Source: Anaerolineae bacterium
Lineage (GTDB): Bacteria > Chloroflexota > Anaerolineae > Aggregatilineales > Phototrophicaceae
Assembly: GCA_022843745.1 (NCBI GenBank)
Contig: JALHNB010000040.1
Location: forward strand, 1-64,000
DNA: 64,000 bases
Direction of reading: 5' to 3'
This document shows positions 8,351 to 17,148 of this stretch, piece after piece. Every line of letters starts with the position of its first letter. Positions within the stretch are counted from its first letter, which is position 1. The notes under the pieces are model-generated. The model did no database searches, was not told the origin of the DNA, and was given only the letters and a program-made list of their open reading frames with translations. A program made the translations under genes and the position numbers.

Positions 8351-9265
8351 TTACCCTTTAAGTCCGAAGCCCTGCACACCCTGCACAAAATAACGCTGTA
8401 AAACGATGAAAAGCGCCATGATCGGCAGCGTAACAATCGTCGCGACAGCAAACATACGCGGATAATCGGGCCGCCCAAGCTGGATCGCCGTACCCTTGAT
8501 GAAACGCTGCGCACCCAGAGCAATCGGTGCGATTTCTTTATTCCCGCCTGCGAAAACCAGCGGGTTCAGATAATCATTCCACACGGCGACGAACTGGAAG
8601 ATCACCAGCACGATTAACGCCGAGCGCAGCAGTGGGAAATAAATACGCACAAGAATTTGAATCGTATTTGCACCATCCACCCGTGCCGCTTCTTCATAAT
8701 CGCGCGGGATGGTTTGATAAACCTGCCGCATCAGAAAGATATAGAAGGCGTTCACCAACCCCGGCAGTAACAGCGCTGGCCAGGTATTGATAAAACCACT
8801 ACCACCCTGTCCGAAAATATCATTTCCACCCACGCCTGGAAACCGAGCGAATCCAATAAAGGTCGGCAGAAGATAAACAATTCCGGGAACCATCATGGAC
8901 GAAAGCAAAAACATGAAAACGAGGTCGCGTCCGCGAAATTTCAAGCGCGTAAAGACATAACCGCACAGAATGGCGACTGTCGCGGGGACAATGATATACC
9001 ACGCCACGCGGATCATCGTATTGATCACCCACTGCCACAAATCCCTGCCAGCAAAAAAGTTGATCCAGTTATCGAAGTACAACGCGCTTGGAGTCGGAAA
9101 CCATGTGCTGCGAAAATAATCTGCCTGGCTCGAAAGGCCGCCAACGAGCGCAAACAACAGCGGGTAGAACATGACCAGACTGGTGCTGATGAGAAAAAGA
9201 TAAAGCAGTATCCGTCCGATGCGGATTGGGGAGCGTGTCGGTTTGTCTTGTGTAATTGTCGCCAT
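8351..9265 (-). CDS. Sugar ABC transporter permease, MalG type
   Basis: This 304-aa inner-membrane permease of the CUT1 carbohydrate family has six hydrophobic spans. The cytoplasmic EAA loop is DYEEAARVDGANTIQILVRI, which contacts the ATPase. The long C-terminal tail ends VQGVQGFGLKG, a MalG-like ending. It should form a heterodimer with the permease encoded just upstream (2-base gap). No ATPase gene is present in the operon, so a shared MsmK-type ATPase encoded elsewhere is probably used; this is common for CUT1 systems. Confidence 0.92.
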   Translation of the reverse strand: MATITQDKPTRSPIRIGRILLYLFLISTSLVMFYPLLFALVGGLSSQADYFRSTWFPTPSALYFDNWINFFAGRDLWQWVINTMIRVAWYIIVPATVAILCGYVFTRLKFRGRDLVFMFLLSSMMVPGIVYLLPTFIGFARFPGVGGNDIFGQGGSGFINTWPALLLPGLVNAFYIFLMRQVYQTIPRDYEEAARVDGANTIQILVRIYFPLLRSALIVLVIFQFVAVWNDYLNPLVFAGGNKEIAPIALGAQRFIKGTAIQLGRPDYPRMFAVATIVTLPIMALFIVLQRYFVQGVQGFGLKG

Positions 9266-9267
9266 TT

Positions 9268-10206
9268 TTATGCCTCATCCGTCGATGACTGCCCCATCAG
9301 GCGCAGGTTGAGAAAACTTGCCCACAGGAGGATCAGGAGCATGATGGTCGCCTGGGTCGCTGCCATACCAAAATCCTGATTTTGGAAAGCATCCTTATAA
9401 ATCTGCGTCATCATGACGTTGGTCGTGTTTCCAGGTTGACCGTTGGTAATCAACAGGATCGGCTCAAAAATCTGAAAGCCGTTGATAAGCCCTGTCACCA
9501 GAACAAAAACCGTCATCGGACGCAGCAGCGGCAGAATAATATGGCGGATGAGTCTCCAACCAGAAGCGCCATCAACTTTGGCCGCGTCAATGACTTCTGT
9601 CGAGATACCTTGCAGCCCTGCCAGAAACAGCAGCATCGAAGAGCCGACACCGCGCCAGATCGCAAACACGATAATAAAAACACGCGCGAAATCCGTATTA
9701 ATTTGCCAGATAAGTTCAGGCTGTCCCAGGCTTTTCATGATGCCGCTGATAACACCCGTCCCTGGCGCGATAAACACGTTGGCAACCTGCGCTGTCACCG
9801 CCGCCGAAGTCAGGGTCGGCACGTACCACATCGTCCGGTAGATCCCCAGCCCCTTCACTTTTTCATTGAGCGCCATCGCCACCAGAAAGCCCAGTAACGC
9901 GCTCACCAGAAGGATAGTTATTGCAAAAAACAGCGTATTCACCAAGACCTGGATATAAAGCGGCGTTCTGATAAATGCCTCAAAATTGGCGAGGCCAACC
10001 CATTTAGCCTCTTGAAGACCATTCCAATCTATAAAGCTGACGAACAGATTGGCAATAACCGGCGCAACATAAAAAATCACGTAGTAAATAAGGATGGGAG
10101 TGAGGATAATCCAGGCTTCCATCGTATGGCGGTGGCGCGAATAAAACAGGTTGAAGCGTTCACGCGATGACGACGGTGCAGATTGAAGCGCAACTGTTCG
10201 TTCCAT
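9268..10206 (-). CDS. Sugar ABC transporter permease, MalF type
   Basis: This 312-aa permease starts with an N-terminal cytoplasmic tail, a first span WIILTPILIYYVIFY, and a periplasmic-side segment FVSFIDWNGLQEAKWVGLANF typical of MalF/UgpA proteins. The EAA loop reads VIDAAKVDGASGWRLIRHI. It pairs with the downstream MalG-type permease and the binding protein encoded upstream. A 137-base gap with two hairpins separates it from the binding-protein gene. Confidence 0.92.
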   Translation of the reverse strand: MERTVALQSAPSSSRERFNLFYSRHRHTMEAWIILTPILIYYVIFYVAPVIANLFVSFIDWNGLQEAKWVGLANFEAFIRTPLYIQVLVNTLFFAITILLVSALLGFLVAMALNEKVKGLGIYRTMWYVPTLTSAAVTAQVANVFIAPGTGVISGIMKSLGQPELIWQINTDFARVFIIVFAIWRGVGSSMLLFLAGLQGISTEVIDAAKVDGASGWRLIRHIILPLLRPMTVFVLVTGLINGFQIFEPILLITNGQPGNTTNVMMTQIYKDAFQNQDFGMAATQATIMLLILLWASFLNLRLMGQSSTDEA

Positions 10207-10254
10207 AAAACATTACCTATTCCATTTATTTTTGCAGTGGATATTTTTATCTCA

Positions 10255-10326
10255 GGGAGCGCCAATAGTTGTGCGCTCCCCGAAAATGAGCATCATCCAG
10301 AGACCATGTTATAGTCCTGGATGATG
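10255..10326 (-). promoter_or_regulatory. Two stem-loops between binding-protein and permease genes
   Basis: Stem one pairs catcatccag (10291-10300) with ctggatgatg (10317-10326), 17 bases after the binding-protein stop. Stem two pairs gggagcgc (10255-10262) with gcgctccc (10273-10280). Neither is followed by a clear U-tract on the minus strand. They fit the usual role of 3' stabilising or partially terminating hairpins that raise binding-protein mRNA over permease mRNA. Confidence 0.6.
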
Positions 10327-10343
10327 ATTTTCGATAAAACAGC

Positions 10344-11693
10344 TTACGAAGCCGCTATCGCCTCAGCCTGTGCCTGATAGTCATCGAGAATTTCCTTGAC
10401 CGAACGATCAGAGGTCAAAATCTCGCCGAACATCGTATTCCACAGGGCATTCAGTTCTGGATAGTTATTGGCCCAGGCTGGCAGCTTGCGAACGTCACCG
10501 TTCAGCAATTCGTCCATGTAACCCAGGAAACGTCCAGTGAAGGCGGTTGGCTCTTCACCGTCCCAGTATTCTGGAACCGATGAGGTATCGCCATCAGCGA
10601 CAGCAGCAATCGTTTGCAAGGCGCTCTGGGTCGAGGGCAGACGACCATATGCCCAGAAAGCGTCATTCTGCACTTCGTCACTGACCAGCCATTCCAGGAA
10701 CATCATGGCTTCAGCTTTTTGTGTGCTGCTTTCGAGGACGGCGTAATTCGCATTACCGACGACCACGTTCGCACGCGCTCCACCTTCATCCGGTACTGGC
10801 AGGGGGAAGTAACGGCAGTCGGCGCAACCACTGCTGGCTGCCCAGGCGGGGTGCCATGCGCCAGCAGTTTGCATAGCATCGAGGCCTGCGAACAATTGGC
10901 TGAAGACGAAGCCTTCATCACCATTGAAAGCCAACCCAGGAGGGGTCAACTGATACAATTCACGGAACCATTCGTAGACCTTGATTGAAGCTTCGTCGTT
11001 CCATGTTGGGTTCACGCAGCCTTCATCGCAGAAGTCCGCACCCGTCTGGTAAACATAGGGAGCGACACGGAACTGCGCTGCCACAGGCCACTGAGTCGGG
11101 CCAAGCAGCGAGAAACCGTAATATTCACCACTGCCTGCGGCGCTGATCTGGCGCGCGACTTCCGTCACCTTATTCCAGGTCGAGAGGTCGAGTGTATCAG
11201 GATCGAGTCCGGCTTTACGAACGACATCGGCGTTCACTTCAAGAGCGAACACCGCTGTGAAAGCAGCAATACCATACACGGTACCTTCAGCATCCGTAAC
11301 CGGAAGCAGCGGGCCAGCGACCTGGTTTGCCATGACTTCTTCTGAAATCGCCAACGGAGCCAGTGATCCATTCGCAACCAGCGACGGCATGAACGATTCG
11401 CCCGTGATGATGTCTGGTGCTGTACCGCCAAGCTGCGCGGTCACGATGTTCTGGCGCAGTTCTTCGTCCCAACCATGATCTTCAATTTGAAGCTTGATAT
11501 TGGGATGCGCGGCTTCCCAGCCTTCGATAACGGTGCGGCCATAGGGAGTGCAGGCATCAGCGGTCATATCCGCAGCGCACTGTGTAATCCCACCCTCACC
11601 CCAGATAACCAGTGTAATTTCTTCCTGGGCGGCAACTGTGCCAACCAGCACGACCAACATAATAGTGCTTATGAGAAGCGCTAAACGACGCAT
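10344..11693 (-). CDS. Sugar ABC transporter substrate-binding protein
   Basis: This 449-aa extracellular solute-binding protein (family 1) has an N-terminal signal peptide MRRLALLISTIMLVVLVGTVAAQ, then a mature start EEITLVIWGEGG. The sequence has the usual WEAAHPNIKLQ, QLGGTAPDII and GYMDELLNGD landmarks. It captures the sugar at the outer face for the two downstream permeases. The ATG at 11693 is preferred because gaagggg lies eight bases before it; in-frame ATGs upstream at 11720 and 11708 would put charged residues before the signal peptide. No lipobox Cys is visible, so anchoring is by other means or the protein is released. Confidence 0.9.
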   Translation of the reverse strand: MRRLALLISTIMLVVLVGTVAAQEEITLVIWGEGGITQCAADMTADACTPYGRTVIEGWEAAHPNIKLQIEDHGWDEELRQNIVTAQLGGTAPDIITGESFMPSLVANGSLAPLAISEEVMANQVAGPLLPVTDAEGTVYGIAAFTAVFALEVNADVVRKAGLDPDTLDLSTWNKVTEVARQISAAGSGEYYGFSLLGPTQWPVAAQFRVAPYVYQTGADFCDEGCVNPTWNDEASIKVYEWFRELYQLTPPGLAFNGDEGFVFSQLFAGLDAMQTAGAWHPAWAASSGCADCRYFPLPVPDEGGARANVVVGNANYAVLESSTQKAEAMMFLEWLVSDEVQNDAFWAYGRLPSTQSALQTIAAVADGDTSSVPEYWDGEEPTAFTGRFLGYMDELLNGDVRKLPAWANNYPELNALWNTMFGEILTSDRSVKEILDDYQAQAEAIAAS

Positions 11694-11859
11694 TTTTGAC
11701 CCCTTCATATACAAATTCACGATGTAAGTTTCAAAAAATCAAATACCTTGTTCAGTTGATAGAATACCCCTTTCACTTGAGAATATTACGACGCATTGTA
11801 GCGCTAGAATTCCGGCTCGGCAAGCAATATGCACCAAATTGACGATCTTATGCGCTATC

Positions 11860-14418
11860 TTACTTTTTGCGCCGACTCTGCCCTTTTCGTTCCTCAAGAA
11901 TATTGCAGGACTGCCACGTCACTTCGTCATTTTGTTTTTTGATTTTAAATGTTTTGATCTCATAGGGCTGGAACTCGAAGGTCTGCACAGCGCTGCCTTC
12001 CATGCTGACCTGTGTCGTTACAGTCTGCCCAATCGTCTCCGCCAGCCGGATGATGAGCGTGTTATCGCGTTCGGCTTTTTTCAGCGCACTTAGGATAACC
12101 GTCGCTGGCGCGATCTGTAAAAATGGCGCGGGTTGAGCAGGCGCATTTTCCGGCGACGAAGGCGGGAAAAAGGTGAAAATTCGCTCTAGTGGCTGATTCA
12201 ATTCCAGCGCTGCGGGGATAAGCTGTTTGGCAACGCCTTCACCATTTGCGCCAGCCAGCAGCCGGAAGCGCGTATCAATCTGCGTCTGATCCATAAACGT
12301 ATAAGATTTCGCTGTGTCCAGTCCGGGTGGCTCCTCGTCCCAATGGCAGTGAACCCCGCCTCGGCTGATGCTTAAACCCAATGTGCCATCCGCCGCAATA
12401 TCCAGCCCATTCTGACCGTTATTGGCGATCCCGACAGTCAATGAGGGTGATTCAAGTCGAACCCAACGCGCATAGGGGTATTCGGTGGCATCGGTTGGTC
12501 GCTCGGCTGTGCCATAAGGAACTTCGACAATGGCCCGCGCTTCAGGAAGATTAAATGGGAACACCAGCTTAATCATTTTTCGTCGTGCTTGCATGTAAAG
12601 CCGCACATCAAGGTCGATATAGGGGAGATCGTCATAAAACGTAAATCGGATCGACGCACGGGAGTGCTGCCAGCCGACCAGACATTCCACCGTCACAGAA
12701 ACAGGCCCCTGCGCGATAATGCGTGTGGATGGGCCAAAATAGCCTTCCATGCCGACAAAATCGCCGACTTCCTGCGCGGTCAGGCCTTTGAAAGCGCTGA
12801 CAGGCACATTAAAAATCGCATTATTCTCGCCGCCCCAGGCATGTGCAATATCCTGCATCGCGAACAACTGCACGGGTGCGGTGAGCAAGTTGTGTCCGCT
12901 ACCCTTGTCAATCAGGCTAATCAGCGCATCCTGATCGTGCGAAAAACTCGCTTTCCACCACTCGTTCTCGACAACAATTCCATCTTCCTGATTTTCAACG
13001 GTAAGCACACCCGAAGTATCCGGTTTGGGTTCTTCATAACGGAGTTCATAACGCCGAGCCGTCAGCGGTGGAATATCGGCGATAAAACCAACGTAAGGCT
13101 GCCATAAACTGTTGTCCAGCACAATCGAATGACCGCCGTTATCCTGTTTTGTCACCTGGGTGTTGCTATCGTCGTAAAGCGTATAAGGCAATTTGGGCGC
13201 AACCTGGCTGTAGGAGCGCATGAAATTTAAGCCGACATACGAGCGCATCGGCGTGCTGTGCGGATTCAAAACATAAATTGGGATTGTGCCTTCTTTCGGT
13301 GGCACGTTTGGCAAAATCGCGTGTTGTGACCGCGTGATAACCCGACGGGCAACATCATGCGCATAGCCGTACATATCCATTACGCCGGGGAGCGCATCCT
13401 CCAGAAGCGAGCCGCATAAAACATCGTGGAAGGTGTTGAACATCAGGCGTTTCCAGGCCAGACGAAAATCATCAGCAGGATAAGCCTGTCCGTAACGCCA
13501 CCACGCGATAGCAGCCCAGCGCTCCGCTGAGGCCAGCAGCGCTTCACCCTCGCGCAGTTCCCGCTTGATCGGCGCGACAGAGGTATAGCATCCGGCCAGC
13601 GTGCGCTGAAGTTCACCGCGATGTACCGGATATTTGGCGAAATTTTGCTTGATTCGCGCGAGATAGGCTTCCGGCGTACTGTGGCGTACTTCGATGTCGC
13701 TGCCCGCAAATTCGGCAATAATCTCGCGAAATTTATCGAGGTCGCCGCGTGTCGCACCACCGCCATGATCGCCTAATCCCCATGTGACGAGCACATCCTC
13801 ACCTGTTTCACGGGCAATATTGACACCCGCCCGCGCCTGCATTTGCGCCTGACCGTCGCCGGGGGTGCAGTACCAGCCCGCGTTGGGGCGAACGGTGATA
13901 ATTTCCGTGCCGTCAACCCCCTGCCAGCGGTAAACCGGGCCGGGTAGTTCCATTTGGCTAATCGTCGGACGGCAGTGAATATACATTTCAAATCCCGACT
14001 CTTTCAGAAGTTGCGGGATTGTGCCGGGATGCCCAAACGTATCAAAATTGTAGGACACGGTAGGACGCACACCGAATTTCTGCTGAAAATAGCGCCGGCC
14101 TTCCATAATCAGCCTCACCACTGTTTCGCCGCCGGACAGATTCAAATCCGGCTGCAAATACCAGCCACCTGTGATATTCCAGCGTCCGGCCTTGACGTGC
14201 TTGCGAATGCGCTCAAACAGCGTCGGGTCATACTCCTCGACCCATTCGTAAATCAGACTTTCATTGTGGTTAAAAATAAATTCGGGGTATTCATCGAGCA
14301 GATTAGCCGCCGTGCGAAAAGTCGAAATGGCCTCACGCGCCCCTTCTTCCCAGCCCCACATCCACACCGGGTCGATATGCGCCTGACAAAACAGGTGAAC
14401 AATCGGACGATCAGGCAT
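11860..14418 (-). CDS. Glycoside hydrolase family 38 alpha-mannosidase
   Basis: This 852-aa GH38 enzyme opens with CQAHIDPVWMWGWEEG (zinc-binding His-x-Asp) and carries the nucleophile region YNFDTFGHPG around residue 125. It also has the helical mid-domain with HDVLCGSLLEDALPG and a C-terminal beta-sandwich domain. It lacks a signal peptide, so it should act in the cytoplasm on imported manno-oligosaccharides. An aggag motif lies seven bases before the ATG. It sits between manD and the binding-protein gene in the same orientation, tying the operon to mannose-containing glycans. The C-terminal tail is very basic (RKGQSRRKK). Confidence 0.92.
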   Translation of the reverse strand: MPDRPIVHLFCQAHIDPVWMWGWEEGAREAISTFRTAANLLDEYPEFIFNHNESLIYEWVEEYDPTLFERIRKHVKAGRWNITGGWYLQPDLNLSGGETVVRLIMEGRRYFQQKFGVRPTVSYNFDTFGHPGTIPQLLKESGFEMYIHCRPTISQMELPGPVYRWQGVDGTEIITVRPNAGWYCTPGDGQAQMQARAGVNIARETGEDVLVTWGLGDHGGGATRGDLDKFREIIAEFAGSDIEVRHSTPEAYLARIKQNFAKYPVHRGELQRTLAGCYTSVAPIKRELREGEALLASAERWAAIAWWRYGQAYPADDFRLAWKRLMFNTFHDVLCGSLLEDALPGVMDMYGYAHDVARRVITRSQHAILPNVPPKEGTIPIYVLNPHSTPMRSYVGLNFMRSYSQVAPKLPYTLYDDSNTQVTKQDNGGHSIVLDNSLWQPYVGFIADIPPLTARRYELRYEEPKPDTSGVLTVENQEDGIVVENEWWKASFSHDQDALISLIDKGSGHNLLTAPVQLFAMQDIAHAWGGENNAIFNVPVSAFKGLTAQEVGDFVGMEGYFGPSTRIIAQGPVSVTVECLVGWQHSRASIRFTFYDDLPYIDLDVRLYMQARRKMIKLVFPFNLPEARAIVEVPYGTAERPTDATEYPYARWVRLESPSLTVGIANNGQNGLDIAADGTLGLSISRGGVHCHWDEEPPGLDTAKSYTFMDQTQIDTRFRLLAGANGEGVAKQLIPAALELNQPLERIFTFFPPSSPENAPAQPAPFLQIAPATVILSALKKAERDNTLIIRLAETIGQTVTTQVSMEGSAVQTFEFQPYEIKTFKIKKQNDEVTWQSCNILEERKGQSRRKK

Positions 14419-14485
14419 AATTATCTCCTAAATTGAAAACTAATTGAGAAATATTCAAAATCCACAGCCACTTGTTTGACCAACC

Positions 14486-14520
14486 ATCCTGGCGCTGTCA
14501 ACGAATAGCAGCGCCAGGAT
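14486..14520 (-). promoter_or_regulatory. Perfect 12-bp stem-loop between manD and the mannosidase gene
   Basis: Bases 14486-14497 (atcctggcgctg) pair perfectly with 14509-14520 (cagcgccaggat) around an 11-base loop, nine bases after the manD stop. No U-run follows on the minus strand. It is more likely an mRNA-processing or stabilising hairpin than a full terminator. Confidence 0.6.
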
Positions 14521-14529
14521 ACATATCAA

Positions 14530-15717
14530 CTAATAGACGTGGACAGTACCATCGGCGCGGCGCACCAACGGCATCCAGGCCGGATTATAGGGGTACTTCG
14601 CCGCCAAATCTTCGCGTATATCCAGGCCGATGCCCGGTGTTTCGTTTGGATAAGCATAGCCATCGCGCATTTCATACGCGCCGGGAATAACTTCATAGGT
14701 CTGGTCAGGGAAGCGTGTCCATTCCTGTACGCCGAAATTCGGGATGACGACATCCACACTGACCGCCGCCGCCTGCCCAATCGGCCCAATATCCGCCGCG
14801 CCATGAAACGCGCTCTTGATCTGGTAAGGTTCAGCCAGAGTCATCATTTTGTAGGCTTCGGTAATGCCACCAATGTGAATGGGCGCACAACGAATGTAAT
14901 CAATTAACTGTTCGCGGAACAGCATCAGATACTGCTCACGCGCGGTAATAATCTCGCCAATCGCCAGTGCCGTCGTCGATTGCGCACGAATCAGCCGGAA
15001 GCCTTCGAGATATTCCGGGCGCAGCGCATCTTCGAGATAAAACAGGCGATACGGTTCAAGGTCTTTGGCGACCCGCGCGGCCTGAATCGGGGTCAACTGC
15101 TCGTGAACGTCGTGGAGCAGTTCAATTTCCAGGCCAACGGTGTTGCGGAGGTGATCGAACAGCGGCGCGACTTGCAGCATATATGGGGTAGGCTCAAAAG
15201 TGTCCGTTGGTGGGAGATCGGGGCGGCGGGGCGAACTTCGCGCGAGCATACCCGCGCCACCATATGGCCCTGGCTGTGCGCGGATGGCCTTATACCCACG
15301 TTCCATAAAGCTGCGAACGCTGTCCTCAACTTCTACATGATCTTTACCATGTGCGTGACCGTAAACCATCGCGCCTTCACGCGCCTTGCCACCGAGCAGT
15401 TGATAAACGGGCATCCCGGCTTTTTTGCCTTTGATGTCCCACAGAGCAATATCAATTGCCGACAACGCCGACTTAAAAATCGGGCCGTTACGCCAGTAGC
15501 CCCAGTGGTATAAAAGCTGCCAAATGTCGCCAACGCGGTCTTCGTCATGACCGATAATAAGTTCGCCCATATGCTGGAGCATCGAAGCAACCGTCGCTTC
15601 GTTACCATTAAGCGTCCCATCGCCAACCCCATAAACGCCCTGGTCGGTTTCGATCTTCACCAGCGTGTAATTGCGTCCTGGGCAAGTCAAAATTACTTTT
15701 ACTGCGGTAATTGCCAT
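14530..15717 (-). CDS. manD: D-mannonate dehydratase, enolase superfamily (ManD/RspA type)
   Basis: This 395-aa protein closely follows the ManD family: VILTCPGRNYTLVKIETDQGVYGVGDGTLNG at the capping domain, WRNGPIFKSALSAIDIALWDIKGK, MVYGHAHG, and the metal-ligand strand LLHDVHE. The downstream landmarks are FYLEDAL, IGEI and FHGAADIGP. ManD dehydrates D-mannonate to 2-keto-3-deoxygluconate with Mg2+; some homologues prefer D-gluconate or are inactive, so activity level is uncertain. The ATG at 15717 follows aagga by seven bases; the open frame extends to 15858 without family similarity. It is first in the operon and shares a 207-bp divergent region with the GH172 gene. Confidence 0.88.
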   Translation of the reverse strand: MAITAVKVILTCPGRNYTLVKIETDQGVYGVGDGTLNGNEATVASMLQHMGELIIGHDEDRVGDIWQLLYHWGYWRNGPIFKSALSAIDIALWDIKGKKAGMPVYQLLGGKAREGAMVYGHAHGKDHVEVEDSVRSFMERGYKAIRAQPGPYGGAGMLARSSPRRPDLPPTDTFEPTPYMLQVAPLFDHLRNTVGLEIELLHDVHEQLTPIQAARVAKDLEPYRLFYLEDALRPEYLEGFRLIRAQSTTALAIGEIITAREQYLMLFREQLIDYIRCAPIHIGGITEAYKMMTLAEPYQIKSAFHGAADIGPIGQAAAVSVDVVIPNFGVQEWTRFPDQTYEVIPGAYEMRDGYAYPNETPGIGLDIREDLAAKYPYNPAWMPLVRRADGTVHVY

Positions 15718-15741
15718 TAGATTATCCTTTTCGGAGAAAAT

Positions 15742-15754
15742 ATTTGAGTCAAAT
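15742..15754. promoter_or_regulatory. 13-bp palindrome in the manD/GH172 divergent region
   Basis: atttga and tcaaat flank a single central g, 25 bases upstream of the manD start. The position would suit an operator controlling the sugar operon. It does not match the ACACGTGT sites of the LacI locus at 59721. It could also be chance in A+T-rich sequence. Confidence 0.3.
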
Positions 15755-15859
15755 TGATATAAACAACAGAATATCACCTCTATCTCTATGGTGACTACTT
15801 GATGCTCAGAATTTACCCTTATTATGACATCAAGGAAAGTCCAATGAGACCAAATCATC

Positions 15860-15888
15860 CATTTTTATTCGCCGATTCACGTTATACT
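15860..15888 (+). promoter_or_regulatory. Candidate promoter of the GH172 gene
   Basis: A TATACT at 15883-15888 lies 36 bases before the start codon at 15925. The -35 region (catttt at 15860-15865) is a poor match, so an activator or another sigma factor may be needed if this is real. Confidence 0.3.
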
Positions 15889-15924
15889 GGCACGAAATTA
15901 ATAATCACTTTGAGGGAAAATCTT

Positions 15925-17010
15925 ATGACAAGTTTCAACGGCTTGAATATGGGGTTAGGTAATCTCTCGACGCTATCCAACGCCCAGACACGTTCGATCA
16001 GCGCAGAAAATTTTAATGGCGAAAAAGGCAAAGGCGGCATGGCAACCGAGGGCGCAGGCGCAGGTGCCGCCCGCGAACTTGGCCGTCCCTGGAAAATATC
16101 GCCGTGCATCACGCTCCAGTCCAAAGAGACGCGCACCATCGCGGAAATTACTGGCCCCGGCGCGATCCAGCAAATCTGGATAACCGTTTTCCCGACATGG
16201 TGGCGCAGATTAGTCATTCGCTTTTATTGGGATGACGAGCCGACACCCTCGATTGAAGTGCCGCTTGGCGACTTTTTCTGCAATGGCTGGGGTGTTCGCT
16301 GCAATATCACCTCGCTGCCGCTGGCGGTCAATCCAGCGGGCGGATTCAATTCCTATTGGGAGATGCCTTTCCGCAAAAGCGCCCGTATCACTGTTGAAAA
16401 CCTCGTGGATGAACCCTGTAATGGCTTTTTCTATCAAATTAACTATACCCTGACCGATGTACCGGATAACGCGGCCTATTTCCATGCCCAATGGCGGCGC
16501 AATAACCCCCTCCCCTACATGACCGACCATACCCTGCTCGATGGAGTCAAAGGCCAGGGACATTTCGTCGGCACATACATGGCATGGGGATCGCATAATA
16601 GCGGCTGGTGGGGCGAAGGCGAAATCAAGTTCTTCATGGACGGCGATACCGATTATCCGACCATTTGCGGCACTGGCACGGAAGATTATTTCGGCGGTGC
16701 ATGGGGCTTTGAAATGCCGCAGGGCGAATACGGTGTTTTCAGTTCGCCATTTTGCGGGATGCCACAGGTGATTAAGCCCAATGGCCTCTACCAGAGTCAG
16801 CAGCGTTTCGGTCTTTACCGCTGGCATATCATGGATCCGGTTCGATTCCAGCAAGACCTGCGCGTGACGATGCAGGCAATTGGATGGCGCTCCGAGGGGC
16901 GCTACCTGCCGCTGCAAGACGACATCGCCTCAACGTCATTCTGGTATCAGGCCGAGCCACATGCACCGTTCCCGACTTTGCCAGACCGCAACGGGCTGGA
17001 AGTGATTTAA
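15925..17010 (+). CDS. Glycoside hydrolase family 172 (DUF2961) protein
   Basis: This 361-aa protein is of the DUF2961 type, now GH172, whose characterised members act on fructofuranose or arabinofuranose linkages. Visible landmarks are an N-terminal RSISAENFNGEKGKGG, GPGAIQQIWITV, FYWDDEPTPSIEVPLGDFF, and GTGTEDYFGGAWGF near residue 255. The last block contains acidic residues conserved in the family. No signal peptide is seen. The ATG at 15925 follows tgaggg by nine bases; the 42 upstream codons in frame lack family similarity. It is divergent from manD and probably degrades part of the same imported glycan. Confidence 0.87.
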   Translation: MTSFNGLNMGLGNLSTLSNAQTRSISAENFNGEKGKGGMATEGAGAGAARELGRPWKISPCITLQSKETRTIAEITGPGAIQQIWITVFPTWWRRLVIRFYWDDEPTPSIEVPLGDFFCNGWGVRCNITSLPLAVNPAGGFNSYWEMPFRKSARITVENLVDEPCNGFFYQINYTLTDVPDNAAYFHAQWRRNNPLPYMTDHTLLDGVKGQGHFVGTYMAWGSHNSGWWGEGEIKFFMDGDTDYPTICGTGTEDYFGGAWGFEMPQGEYGVFSSPFCGMPQVIKPNGLYQSQQRFGLYRWHIMDPVRFQQDLRVTMQAIGWRSEGRYLPLQDDIASTSFWYQAEPHAPFPTLPDRNGLEVI

Positions 17011-17021
17011 TTTGAAATACG

Positions 17022-17108
17022 AACCACAGAGCCACAGAGGTCACTGAGAAGTCAAGATTTTTCTTTTCGTTTCTTAGCGCCCTTTGCATCTTCGTGTCTT
17101 TGCGTTAA
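17022..17108. repeat. 'accacagag' hairpin repeat, copy 1
   Basis: Left arm aaccacagagccacagagg at 17022-17040; right arm ends cttcgtgtctttgcgttaa at 17090-17108, which is an imperfect inverted complement. The same family is present at 26626-26695. It occupies most of the 138-bp gap before the aminotransferase gene. Confidence 0.6.
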
Positions 17109-17148
17109 GTGTTGATTTTCGCGACAGCTTATTTCTTGGAGGCTATAG

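Noticed and set aside
16210-16917. Open frame of 235 aa opposite the GH172 gene
   Set aside because: The plus-strand frame matches a known family throughout; the antisense frame is a by-product of its codon bias.
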